NCBI RefSeq assembly: GCF_020097835.1
Contig: NZ_CP083666.1
Location: 434,001 to 498,000, forward strand
Length of the DNA: 64,000 nucleotides
Direction: 5' to 3'
Source of the DNA: Haloprofundus halobius
GTDB taxonomy: Archaea > Halobacteriota > Halobacteria > Halobacteriales > Haloferacaceae
The translations under genes and the position numbers were made by a program. Below, in pieces: positions 41,907 through 50,627 of the stretch. The notes under the pieces were generated by a model. It was given only the letters and a program-made list of their open reading frames with translations, did no database searches and was not told where the DNA came from. Each line of letters begins with the position of its first letter. Position 1 is the first letter of the stretch.

Positions 41907-42878
41907 TCAGTCGCCGGCCTGTTCGACCGACGGCGACCCGGACGCCTGCCCGAGCAACTCCGCGGCCGCCCCGTACAGTTCGATGTCCTCGCCGAGCGTC
42001 GTGAGTCTCACCGCTGGGGGGTCGGCGGCGAGCACGTAGTCGTCGAGATATTGGCGAATTCCCGAGAGCATCCACTCGGCGTTTTCGAGCGCGACCGAGC
42101 CGCCCAGCGTCACCACGCCCGGGTCGTACGCGTTGACGAGCGTTCCGATACCTGCGGCGTTGTAGCGGGCCAGACGGTCGAGGAGGTCGGTGGCGAGCGC
42201 GTCGCCGTCGTCCGCGGCGGCGAACACGTCGGGTGCGGTTATCTCGTCGAGTTCGTGCAGCGTCGACACCCGTTCGTCCTCAGCGAGCAATTTCCGAGCG
42301 AAGTTCGGAATCCCGCGCCCAGAGCAGTACGCCTCCCACGCGCCGCGAACGCCGGTACTCGACAGGTCGCCGTCGGCGCGGATGGAGAACAGACCGACTT
42401 CGGCTGCGTAACCGCGCTCGCCGCGAATCGGTCGGCCGTCTTCGACGACGCCCGCGCCGATACCAGTCCCGAAAGTCACGTGCGCAACTGCGTCGTGACC
42501 GCGTCCCTCACCGAATCGATACTCGCCCAGCGCCGCGGCCGTGCAATCGTTCTGGACGACCGTCGGCAGTCCGACGGCGTCGTCGACGGCCTCGGCCAGC
42601 GGAACGTCGTACCGTCTCGTGCCGTCGTTGGCGTCGAACTCGGCGACGACGCCGCGCTCGGCGTCGACCAGCCCCGTCGTCGAGACCGAAACGCCGTGAA
42701 TCGGTCCCGGTGACCGGGCGCGGACGTCCTTGACGACGTCGACCAACTGCTCGGCCAGCGCGTCGGCGCGAGTGGGGACCGTCCGAATCTCGACGGGACC
42801 TCTCTCCGTCCCGCGCCCGTAGCGCATCCGGGTGCTGCCGATGTCGACGACGACGACGACGTTGGTCGCTGAACTCAC
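41907..42878 (-). CDS. ROK family sugar kinase-like protein
   Basis: A 323-residue ROK-fold protein. The phosphate 1 loop is VVDIGSTRMRYG, followed by GVSVSTTGLVDAERGVV, the catalytic-type VQNDCTAAALGEYRFGEG and the phosphate 2 region VTFGTGIGAGVV. The zinc motif CxCGxxGC typical of many ROK glucokinases is absent, and GYAAEVGLFS replaces GxxxEIGH, so the metal site is lost. It may still phosphorylate a sugar such as glucose or N-acetylmannosamine; the substrate is undetermined. No DNA-binding domain, so not a repressor. Monocistronic. Confidence 0.87.
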   Translation of the reverse strand: MSSATNVVVVVDIGSTRMRYGRGTERGPVEIRTVPTRADALAEQLVDVVKDVRARSPGPIHGVSVSTTGLVDAERGVVAEFDANDGTRRYDVPLAEAVDDAVGLPTVVQNDCTAAALGEYRFGEGRGHDAVAHVTFGTGIGAGVVEDGRPIRGERGYAAEVGLFSIRADGDLSSTGVRGAWEAYCSGRGIPNFARKLLAEDERVSTLHELDEITAPDVFAAADDGDALATDLLDRLARYNAAGIGTLVNAYDPGVVTLGGSVALENAEWMLSGIRQYLDDYVLAADPPAVRLTTLGEDIELYGAAAELLGQASGSPSVEQAGD

Positions 42879-43390
42879 TTCTGGTACTGCAACCTACGCC
42901 CGTTTCAGTATGCGCAACTTATCGCCGGGAAGGGTACGGTTTCTCCGCCCCTCGACGGAGTTCTCTCGCGTTCGCTGGTTGGTCACGCCCGGGACGACAA
43001 GTCGAAAACCGGATTTAGTATCGTAGAACGCGATTCATGGGTTGAAAATAGTGTTGGCCCTCTTTCTCCCGCAGAAACGTCTCGACGCTTTCGAAATCAG
43101 GAATTAGTCTTTGAGAGGGAGTACTCCCTTGAGTCTCGGGTCGAACGCATACTCTCCCGAGCGGGAGAGCACGGTCGAAGGTCAGCCATGATCTCGGGGA
43201 CTCGATGAGATGTACCAAGCGGCTTGGTAGATAGCCTCCACGTTCAGCGTCCGTTGCCAGCTTTGACACGGTTACACCGTATAGCGTCCTCGCTCTGAGA
43301 ATCGTCAGTCGCGCCGTACAGTACCGGACAAGTGACAACATATTGAACCCTATATCCGACGTAACTTGTTACTCGTGAGAGTGGTTGAGT
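42879..43390. other. lower-GC spacer at the start of an accessory island
   Basis: About 510 bases with clearly lower GC than the flanks. A minus-strand frame at 43015-43341 (108 codons) has no family resemblance and mixed third-position use, so I do not call it a gene with confidence. The right end carries the promoter of the repeat protein (CTATATCC at 43350-43357). Confidence 0.45.
43350..43357 (+). promoter_or_regulatory. TATA box of the secreted repeat protein
   Basis: CTATATCC lies about 38 bases before ATG 43391, predicting a transcript with a leader of about 10 bases. Confidence 0.5.
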
Positions 43391-44440
43391 ATGAATAGGC
43401 AGTTCGTTCGTTTGATAGCCATCGTCGTCAGTCTACTGCTGATAGCTCCGTCCACGGTACCGGCCACAGTCGATACTACTGGTCAACAGGCCTCGAGCTT
43501 CGAGGAACGACGGCTCTGTTCGGACGCAGTACCGACAGGGGAGATAACGGATGCAGCAGAGACGCTTGCCGCCGCACAGAGTGGGGCCGAACTCGGTGCA
43601 TGTGACGCCTACCGAAGCGGCGCACAGTTTACGAGTCGCCACTACGAGCAGGCGTTTTACGGCGCCCGCGATGGCGCGATTGAGGCGGTACGCGCGGCGA
43701 ACAACACCGAGAACTACGAATTAATTGACGTGCAGAGCGCAGCACGCGGCGCTGCTAGAGGTGCTCTGGCGAACGCGCAGGGTGTCGCTCCCGAAGTCGT
43801 TTACAACGTTGCTTACGGAGGTGCTTTCGGGTCACTTCGTGCAATCGACGTGGACAACTACTCTGCCTCGTTCGCCGAAGCGGCTGCGGAGGGCGGTGTC
43901 GTCGGTGCGCTCTCCACCGGTAGAGAATCCGGTGGTTCCGTGACGACGCTCACGCACGCCGCCTACGGTGGGGCTGCCGGGGCGATGTTGGGTGTCGGCC
44001 AAGATTACAACGAGAGCGTCTCTCTCGGCCTAAGTGGTGCAATCCTCGTTCGACCGGTGGCAGCATCCACTCCGGGGAGCGGCAATGCCGGAAGCTCTGC
44101 CCCATCGCAGACACCCGATGGTGTCGTTCTTAGTGCCGCTGGTGGTGCATCGGGCGCTGTCGAAGCGACGCAACGACATACTGCCCGAGGCATCCAAGTC
44201 GCTCCGGCGGAGACGACGGCAGCGGCGCTCGGGAGTGCGTGGAGTGCGAGCAACAGCGGATCGAGTGAAACCCAGAGCAGCGAACTCGGGCGTGCTGCAT
44301 CAGTCGGTGCCTCGGAGGCGCTGGCAGCGTACACAACCGAACAGAGTGTCGTAACCGGAGCCAGTAGCACGGCCGAGGGCGTCAACGAACTGCTTCGCTC
44401 GGCGTACGATTACACTACAGAAGCACTCGGGGTTAGATAG
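43391..44440 (+). CDS. secreted protein with glycine-zipper-like repeats, unknown family
   Basis: A 349-residue protein not recognised. Residues 5-25 are a Sec-type signal peptide (FVRLIAIVVSLLLIAPSTVPA). The mature part contains about ten loosely repeated units of 25-35 residues with a small-residue core: FYGARDGAIEAV, SAARGAARGALANA, VAYGGAFGSLRA, AAAEGGVVGALS, HAAYGGAAGAML, GLSGAILV, SAAGGASGAVEA and weaker ones, spacing GxxxG or AxxxA. Two cysteines (43 and 71) could pair. Such repeats suit packed helices or membrane insertion. It faces two DUF4013 membrane proteins tail to tail and has lower third-position GC than its surroundings, suggesting acquired DNA. Confidence 0.75.
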   Translation: MNRQFVRLIAIVVSLLLIAPSTVPATVDTTGQQASSFEERRLCSDAVPTGEITDAAETLAAAQSGAELGACDAYRSGAQFTSRHYEQAFYGARDGAIEAVRAANNTENYELIDVQSAARGAARGALANAQGVAPEVVYNVAYGGAFGSLRAIDVDNYSASFAEAAAEGGVVGALSTGRESGGSVTTLTHAAYGGAAGAMLGVGQDYNESVSLGLSGAILVRPVAASTPGSGNAGSSAPSQTPDGVVLSAAGGASGAVEATQRHTARGIQVAPAETTAAALGSAWSASNSGSSETQSSELGRAASVGASEALAAYTTEQSVVTGASSTAEGVNELLRSAYDYTTEALGVR

Positions 44441-44441
44441 T

Positions 44442-45392
44442 TCACCGATCCGTCACCGGTCCGAGCTCCGGTGTCGCAACGATTTCTGTTTCTTCGTTCG
44501 GCGCTCGAACCGCGCGTCGGAGAATCGCGTATCCGACCACTAGACTGAGGAAACGAAGCGCCGAGACGAGAAGCAGTGTCGAGACGGCGAGTAGTCCGAA
44601 GGGCCTCGGCACGACGCCGACCGGCAGTTCGTTTACGACGAACCAGTCGAATTCGAGCGGGACGTCGACGTAGGCGACCCGGTACTCCACAGTAGAGACC
44701 ACCGCCGGTGAGCGCCGCCACACCAACCAGACTGCTTCCGGGACCGCGCCGACTGTCCACGTCAGCACGACCAGCGGCCACAGCAGGAGATACCTGCTCC
44801 GAAGCACCGTTCTGAACACGTTTCGACCGACCGCAGCGCGGAGCGACCTCGCTTCTGCGACGCATGCGAACGAGGCCGGAAACAGGTACAGCGCGACAAC
44901 GCCGGTTGTGACAAACACCACGAGTAAGAGAAATTCGAGCGACGCAATCGCTTGCTGGTCGAAAAACACGCCCGGTCGTCCGACCATCCACTGGAAGACA
45001 ACGCCGCCGAACAGTTCGAAGAGTCCCTCGAAGACGATTCTGGACTCGTAACTCGTCGTTCCGAGGCCCAGAATGGTCGCGAGATACGTTGACGCAGGTG
45101 CGTATCCACTACCGCTCCAGGTGGTAAACCGATACGCCTGATACCAGGCGACGAGCGCCGCGAAGGGGATGGTACTCCAACACAGCCAGACGACGAACCC
45201 TCGGAACCCGTCTTCGAGTAGTCGCCGCCAGTCGGTGAAGCTAGCCGATCCGTCACCGAGCAGTCGTGCAACGTACCCTACCAGTACAATAGTCGAGAGC
45301 GTCGTCTGCATCGCGGCGAGAAACACCCCGAGGAGAAGCGTCCGAACCTGATTCTCGTCGCCGAGCAGCGCCGAGGGGCGAGCTCGAGTCAT
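44442..45392 (-). CDS. DUF4013 family membrane protein
   Basis: A 316-residue polytopic protein with about six membrane spans. The DUF4013 signature is near the start: GYVARLLGDGSASFTDWRRLLEDGFRGFVVWL (glycine-arginine, then the acidic tryptophan and LLxDG). The rest follows the family in hydrophobicity, ending in a soluble acidic tail. Function unknown. Its start overlaps the stop of the upstream paralogue by four bases (ATGA), so the two are translationally coupled and may form a heteromer. Ends two bases from the repeat-protein stop. Confidence 0.8.
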   Translation of the reverse strand: MTRARPSALLGDENQVRTLLLGVFLAAMQTTLSTIVLVGYVARLLGDGSASFTDWRRLLEDGFRGFVVWLCWSTIPFAALVAWYQAYRFTTWSGSGYAPASTYLATILGLGTTSYESRIVFEGLFELFGGVVFQWMVGRPGVFFDQQAIASLEFLLLVVFVTTGVVALYLFPASFACVAEARSLRAAVGRNVFRTVLRSRYLLLWPLVVLTWTVGAVPEAVWLVWRRSPAVVSTVEYRVAYVDVPLEFDWFVVNELPVGVVPRPFGLLAVSTLLLVSALRFLSLVVGYAILRRAVRAPNEETEIVATPELGPVTDR

Positions 45393-46285
45393 TCGCTGAC
45401 TCCACCCGTCTTCGAACCGCTCGTATCGCCAGCTATCGCGTCCTCTGGAGTTCGACCGCCTTCAGCGACCGCCTGTCGTTCGCGCTGTTCGCGCCACGCG
45501 CGGCCAATAGCCGAATACGCAGAGACGAGAAGGTAGAAACTGACGGCGTACGCGACAAAGACGAAATACTCCGAGAAGTCGCGTGCGAGCGCCGGAATTA
45601 GGAGAAACCCGGCGAATTCGCGAGCTAAGTCGACCTGTTGCGAGTAGAGCAGCGGGTAGTACAGAAGTACCGCACTCGCGACCCAGCGGACGAAAAATCC
45701 GAACCACGCGCGAGCATACCACGGTTCGAAGAGAACCGGACGGAACGTTGTAAAGGAGAACCCAGCGAAGAGGTTCCGTTCCTGCGTCACGTGGACGATC
45801 ATCGCGGGAGCGATATAGAGAATCACTACCAGGAGGAGGTACGTGTCGAGCGACTGGGCCACCGGTTCGCCGACCATCCCGGTGAAGTCGAACTGTCTTC
45901 CCACCAACATCGGCAGTATCGAGAAGAGCACACCACCACCCAGAACGGTCCCGACGAGAGAAACGACGACCGTTCCGTTCGCGCCGCTTTCGGACGTCCA
46001 CCACCAGTTCAGCATCAGTAGAAAGGCGAACACTACCCAAATCGCGTAGACCCGAACGCCGTCTTCGAGTAACGCTCTCCAGCCGTCGAACTCCGGCGTC
46101 TCGCCCCCTTCGAGTTCGGCTCGAATCGAGCGGGCTATGTAGCCGTACGCGAAGAGATAGGGGACGAAGAGAAAGGCACCATAATACCAGAGAAACCCTC
46201 CGAGTAGGATAGTCAACAACCTTCGCTCCCGCCGGTGAGTTTTCTCAGCGTCCATCTCATCACCTACGGGTAGTCTATCCGACAT
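45389..46285 (-). CDS. DUF4013 family membrane protein
   Basis: A 298-residue paralogue of the downstream gene, with GYIARSIRAELEGGETPEFDGWRALLEDGVRVY as the family signature at about 47-80, then five to six membrane spans. Both ends are charged, with a Ser/Gly/Asp-rich tail. First gene of a two-gene operon. Sequence similarity between the paralogues is clear only in the signature and topology. GC and codon use are lower than in the flanking core genes, as in the neighbouring repeat protein. Confidence 0.8.
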   Translation of the reverse strand: MSDRLPVGDEMDAEKTHRRERRLLTILLGGFLWYYGAFLFVPYLFAYGYIARSIRAELEGGETPEFDGWRALLEDGVRVYAIWVVFAFLLMLNWWWTSESGANGTVVVSLVGTVLGGGVLFSILPMLVGRQFDFTGMVGEPVAQSLDTYLLLVVILYIAPAMIVHVTQERNLFAGFSFTTFRPVLFEPWYARAWFGFFVRWVASAVLLYYPLLYSQQVDLAREFAGFLLIPALARDFSEYFVFVAYAVSFYLLVSAYSAIGRAWREQRERQAVAEGGRTPEDAIAGDTSGSKTGGVSE

Positions 46286-46464
46286 CTACCGAGAAATCCC
46301 TTTTTCAGGTGTGTGGGAGCGTCTAAGTGGAAGATACGTTCGACCGAACTTCGCGAGGAGCGGTCACCTCTCTCGATTCCGAGGGTGTTCGATGCTATCG
46401 GGACGAACAGCTACTGCTTCGGACACAAGACAATCATTATCGGCCTGAACAAGCTACGTGATTC

Positions 46465-47670
46465 ATGCGCGTTCACTTCTCGGACCCGACGTTCGACTAC
46501 CAGACCCTCCGCGCGATGGCGTACGCGACGTACCGCGGGGCCGAACCGGGCGAGTGTCTGGCGACCGTTGAGCGCATCGACGGCACCGACTTCGAGGCGT
46601 GGTACACCGAGTGGCGGCGGACCGCCGACCGGGTCGCCGTCGCCGGCGAGTACGCCGAGGCGGGGGGTCACGACGAGACGGCACGAGACGCGTTTCTGCG
46701 GGCGCACAACTACTACCGGACCGCCGAGTTCTTTCTCGACGGCGACGATTCCCGGCGCGTCCCGACGTACGAACGGGGTCGGAAGGCGTTCCGGCGCGCA
46801 CTCGGGTATCTCGACGCCTCGGTCGAACAGGTAGCGATACCGTACGAGGACACACAACTTCCCGGCTACCTGTTCACCCCCGATGATCCGCCAGCAAGTG
46901 ACGATACCGAACGCCCGACGGTCGTCTGTCTCGGCGGCTTCGACTCGCTCGCCGAGGAACTCTACTTTCTCTGCGGCGTCCCGGCGGCGCTCGAACGTGG
47001 GTACGCCTGCTTCGTCTTCGACGGACCGGGGCAGGGCGCACCGCTCCGACTGGAGGACGTGAAGGCGCGGACCGACTGGGAGAACGTGCTCGGGCCGGTG
47101 CTGGACGTGCTCGTCGACGACTCCCGCGTCGACGCCGACCGAATCGGCGTCGTCGGCGCGAGCATGGGCGGCTACTACGCGCCGCGGGCGGCGGCGTTCG
47201 ACGACCGCATCGCCGCGGTGGTTGCCTTCGACCACTGTTTCGACCTCTGGGCGGCGGCGGCGCACGGTCAGGAACGGCTCGCGGCGCTCGTCGACTATGC
47301 TCCCGGCGTGCTCGTCAACGCGATGGCCGCGCTCGGTGCACGCGTCGATGCCGGGTCGCGCTGGCGCATGGAGAACTCTCGGTGGGTGTTCGGCACCGAC
47401 GCCGCGAACCTCCGGCGGACGCTCCGCGAGTACTCGCTTCGCGACGTGGCCGACCGAATCACGTGTCCCACGCTCGCGCTCGCCGGTGAGGACGACCACC
47501 TGATGCCGCTGCCGCTCGTCTACGAGTTCGCCGACGCCATCGCCGGGCCGACGACGACGCGCGTGTTCACCACCGACGAGGGTGCGGGCGAACACTGTCA
47601 GGTCGGGAACCTCTCGCTGGCGCACGGCGAGATATACGATTGGTTCGACGGGACGCTCGCAGCGGCGTGA
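46465..47670 (+). CDS. alpha/beta hydrolase (FrsA/DUF1100-like)
   Basis: A 401-residue serine hydrolase with an N-terminal helical cap domain (about 1-120, AHNYYRTAEFFLDGDD) and a C-terminal alpha/beta fold: TVVCLGGFDSLAEELYF, the nucleophile elbow VVGASMGGYYAPRAAA, acid LAGEDDHLMP, and His in EGAGEHCQVGN. This matches the group containing 2,6-dihydropseudooxynicotine hydrolase, where C-C or ester bonds are cut. No signal peptide. It stands alone and its GC returns to core values, marking the right edge of the island. Confidence 0.87.
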   Translation: MRVHFSDPTFDYQTLRAMAYATYRGAEPGECLATVERIDGTDFEAWYTEWRRTADRVAVAGEYAEAGGHDETARDAFLRAHNYYRTAEFFLDGDDSRRVPTYERGRKAFRRALGYLDASVEQVAIPYEDTQLPGYLFTPDDPPASDDTERPTVVCLGGFDSLAEELYFLCGVPAALERGYACFVFDGPGQGAPLRLEDVKARTDWENVLGPVLDVLVDDSRVDADRIGVVGASMGGYYAPRAAAFDDRIAAVVAFDHCFDLWAAAAHGQERLAALVDYAPGVLVNAMAALGARVDAGSRWRMENSRWVFGTDAANLRRTLREYSLRDVADRITCPTLALAGEDDHLMPLPLVYEFADAIAGPTTTRVFTTDEGAGEHCQVGNLSLAHGEIYDWFDGTLAAA

Positions 47671-47685
47671 CGACGAGGCGGTCGG

Positions 47686-48651
47686 TCAGTCCTCCCACTC
47701 GTCGCTCGCACCCTCTCCGGAGTCGTCGACGACCTCACCGATGGCGTCGTCGAACGGGTCTTCCATCGAATCGTCTCGGGACACCACCAGTAGTTGCTCC
47801 ACCGCTGTCGCCTCGTCACCACCGCTAAGCGACGAGAGGCGTTCGACCGTGAGCGCGGCGAGCCCGACGACGAGCACGAACGCGACGCCGCCGAGCGCCG
47901 CCTCCAGCGACGACCCGCCGACTGCTGCGTCGCTGCCGAGTACCGTTCCGACCGGAACCCCTTCGACGAAGACGCCGACGGCGACACCCACGACGGTCCA
48001 TCCGATTGCGACGACGGCGAGTCCCGTCGCGGCCCTGTACTGTCGCTGCGAGACGACCCGTAGTTCGGCACGCTCCAGTAACTCCGGGTAGAGCAGTCCG
48101 GCCTCCTTGACCCGCGGGTAGAGCAGGTAGAGGAGCGGCGGTCCGAGGAGCGCAGCGGCGACGAAGTTGTTGAGTGTGATGATGACCGCCAGCACCGAGA
48201 ACGAAACGAGGCCGAGGAGGTCGACGCCCCACGCGATGATGGCCGCCGTCAGCGTCGAGGCGACGAGCGCGACGACGAGGAACTCGACGAGTTGCTTCGT
48301 CGACCGCATCGTCGGCTCCTCGCCGCTGGAGAGGCGACCGAGGTTCCCCCAGAGTCGGTAGGCGACGAACCCGTAGAAGAAGTTCCCGACGAAGCCGAAC
48401 GCCGACCCCCACGTGAGCGTGCCGCTGAACATGTCGCTGAAGAGGTTGCCGAACGCCGACCCCCACGCGGCCGCCGGGCCGAACAGCAGGCTGAACACGA
48501 CCGGGAACACGTTCCCCGGTCGGACCGTCGTCAGGTGCGGAACGATGACGAGCCCCTGCGACGGAATCAGCGCCGCCGCGTACACCGCCGCGATGACGAC
48601 GGTGAGCATCACCATCCGCACGTCTCTCCACATCTCGATGATATCGTCCAT
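47686..48651 (-). CDS. ECF transporter S component-like membrane protein (QueT-like)
   Basis: A 321-residue protein. The N-terminal 190 residues resemble QueT-type substrate-binding subunits: VVIAAVYAAALIPSQGLVIVPHL, then RPGNVFPVVFSLLFGPAAAWGSAFGNLFSDMF, then GNFFYGFVAYRLWG. A further pair of membrane helices and an acidic tail follow, which are not usual for QueT. No ATPase or T component is encoded nearby, so it would have to share a general ECF module. The substrate is unproven; queuosine precursor or another vitamin-like molecule are options. Confidence 0.65.
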   Translation of the reverse strand: MDDIIEMWRDVRMVMLTVVIAAVYAAALIPSQGLVIVPHLTTVRPGNVFPVVFSLLFGPAAAWGSAFGNLFSDMFSGTLTWGSAFGFVGNFFYGFVAYRLWGNLGRLSSGEEPTMRSTKQLVEFLVVALVASTLTAAIIAWGVDLLGLVSFSVLAVIITLNNFVAAALLGPPLLYLLYPRVKEAGLLYPELLERAELRVVSQRQYRAATGLAVVAIGWTVVGVAVGVFVEGVPVGTVLGSDAAVGGSSLEAALGGVAFVLVVGLAALTVERLSSLSGGDEATAVEQLLVVSRDDSMEDPFDDAIGEVVDDSGEGASDEWED

Positions 48652-48761
48652 TTCTAATCACTCCGTTCGCTCCGATTTGCTCCGGTTTTTGGCGGCTTTA
48701 CCCCTCGAACCTGTCTGTTCTCTCCGTTTCGCGTCCCACCCTCGACGCGCTGTCGGTAGCT

Positions 48762-49994
48762 TCACGCCCGCACCCCCGTCAGCGCCGCCCGCCGTCTGGG
48801 TTGGACCTCCTCGAAGACGACGGCGACGACGAAGATAACCGAGATGACCCCGACGAGCGTCACCGGGTCGAGCAGCTCCCCCACGAAGACGAGCGAGCAG
48901 AGTAACGCCGCTATCCCGACACGTGCTCTGAACACGACGGTGTCTATCGCGGAGGGCGTCGCCCGGTGACAGACACCGCTCCCGAGCATGAACGCCGCCG
49001 TCCCCAGACAGAGCGCCAGAAGGCCGCCCGGCGCGAGCGCGTGGTGGTGTATCGTCGCCTCGATGGCAGCACCGACGCCGACCCCCGCGGCGACGATGCC
49101 GGCGTGGACGAAGTAGTGGCTGAACACGTAGACGAGGCCGCGCTCTCTCGCCCGGAGCCAGTCGTCGGTCTCGACGCGGAGGAGGCGGTCGATGAGGCCC
49201 TCGTCGAAGTGACGGAAGTAGAGCCACCACGCACAGACCGAGATCGAGAAGCCGAACGCCGCGGCGACTATCCCCATCGGTTCGACGTCACCGAGCGTCG
49301 CATCGAGGTCGGTACCGACCGACACGGCGATGATCGTCTCGCCGAGGACGAGTATCGTCATGAGCCCCAGTCGCTCCGGGAAGTGCGACACCTGCACGAG
49401 CACCTCGCTGAACCCGAGGTAGACGACGAACACCCCGGCGATGCTGATGACGAATGAGGCGATCCAGAGACCGTAGCGCCCCGGTGGCGGTACGAACAGC
49501 GAGAGCCCCCAGACGAGCGTCGTCAGCGCGTCGGACGCGATCCAGTAGTTGTGGAACGCCCTCGCCTCGGTGTCCATACTGCGCGCGCGGAGGTACAACC
49601 CCGTCAGGAACAGCCGCAGCAGGAAGATGGCGAGCGCGAACGCGAACGACCCGCCGTGGAGTCCGTCGGTCACCGTCTCCGAGAGGAAGATGACCAGAAA
49701 CATCGCGACGATCGTCGCCAGTCGCGAGAACGTGTCGGTCGTGTCGTAGAGGTCGGCGTAGTAGCTGTACGCCAGCCAGACCCACCAGACGAGCAGGAAC
49801 TGCGCGGCGAAGTGCCCCACTTCCACCGTTGTCAGATTCCCGTGGAGATGACTGGCGAGTTCGGCGACGGCGACGACGAAGACGAGGTCGAAGAACAGCT
49901 CCAGCCACGTCGCGTGCCGCACCGCCTCGCCCTCGTCGGTGTATACTGACAGCGGCCGCCCCAACCCTCTGGAGAGCGGGAATCTCGTCTTCAT
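48762..49994 (-). CDS. low temperature requirement protein A (LtrA) family
   Basis: A 410-residue membrane protein with about ten spans. The family signature TWLELFFDLVFVVAVAELASHLH is at residues 29-51 and HFPERLGLMTILVLGETIIAV in the middle. LtrA was named in Listeria for growth at low temperature; its biochemical function is unknown. The preceding spacer to 50122 has no gene. Monocistronic. Confidence 0.9.
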   Translation of the reverse strand: MKTRFPLSRGLGRPLSVYTDEGEAVRHATWLELFFDLVFVVAVAELASHLHGNLTTVEVGHFAAQFLLVWWVWLAYSYYADLYDTTDTFSRLATIVAMFLVIFLSETVTDGLHGGSFAFALAIFLLRLFLTGLYLRARSMDTEARAFHNYWIASDALTTLVWGLSLFVPPPGRYGLWIASFVISIAGVFVVYLGFSEVLVQVSHFPERLGLMTILVLGETIIAVSVGTDLDATLGDVEPMGIVAAAFGFSISVCAWWLYFRHFDEGLIDRLLRVETDDWLRARERGLVYVFSHYFVHAGIVAAGVGVGAAIEATIHHHALAPGGLLALCLGTAAFMLGSGVCHRATPSAIDTVVFRARVGIAALLCSLVFVGELLDPVTLVGVISVIFVVAVVFEEVQPRRRAALTGVRA

Positions 49995-50122
49995 GTCTGT
50001 GCTCTGATGGTACCTGCAGTAACGATACTCTAGAGTTCACCCGCCGAGATAACCGTGTCGTCGACTACCACGGCTGACCGTCCGCCGGCCGGGACTGGCC
50101 GCGCCGACGGTGAGTCGACCGG

Positions 50123-50557
50123 TCAGTACGATTCGTACGTCGCCGTCCCGACGTCGACGCGGACGAGCGTGTTCTCGGGCCACGCGTCCGGTTCCGCGCC
50201 GTACTTCGGATTGATGCGACGGGCGGCCGCCGCCGTCTCCTCGTCACCTTCGACGACCGTCGCCGTCCCGAGCAGCGTGACGCGCCACTTCGCCCGCCCC
50301 GCGTCGTCCTCCTGTACCGAGACGGCGACGCGGGGATTGTTCCGGACGTTTTCGAGCTTCTTGCCGGTCGTCAGTAGCTCAAGCGTCCCCTCGTCGTAGT
50401 GGTACCAGACCGGGGCGACGTGCGGCCGTCCGTCGACGCACGTCGCGAGATGTGCCATCATCGGCTTCGCGGTGATTCGCGCCTCGACTTCCGCCGAAAG
50501 CGTGTCGTCGGCGTCGCCCGTGTCACGCTCGCCGCTTGCGTCGTCTCTGTCGCTCAT
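50123..50557 (-). CDS. pyridoxamine 5'-phosphate oxidase-like flavin/F420-binding protein
   Basis: A 144-residue split beta-barrel protein. ARITAKPMMAHLATCVDGRPHVAPVWYHYDEGTLELLTTGKKLENVRNNPRVAV is the core of the PPOX-like family, which binds FMN or F420. True PdxH C-terminal residues are lacking. Haloarchaea use F420, so an F420-dependent reductase is possible; cofactor not determinable here. I chose ATG 50557, which removes an N-terminal stretch without homology. The N-terminus is acidic. Confidence 0.85.
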   Translation of the reverse strand: MSDRDDASGERDTGDADDTLSAEVEARITAKPMMAHLATCVDGRPHVAPVWYHYDEGTLELLTTGKKLENVRNNPRVAVSVQEDDAGRAKWRVTLLGTATVVEGDEETAAAARRINPKYGAEPDAWPENTLVRVDVGTATYESY

Positions 50558-50627
50558 ACCGGTTGTACGGACGCCGGGGAGAAAACGCTCCGCCGTCGGT
50601 TTGGCCCCAGTCATTCGCGTCTCCGAC

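Noticed and set aside
43015-43341. 108-codon minus-strand frame in the lower-GC spacer, with a vaguely HTH-like segment
   Set aside because: No recognisable family, mixed third-position use, no promoter pointing to it, and length is possible by chance where GC is lower.
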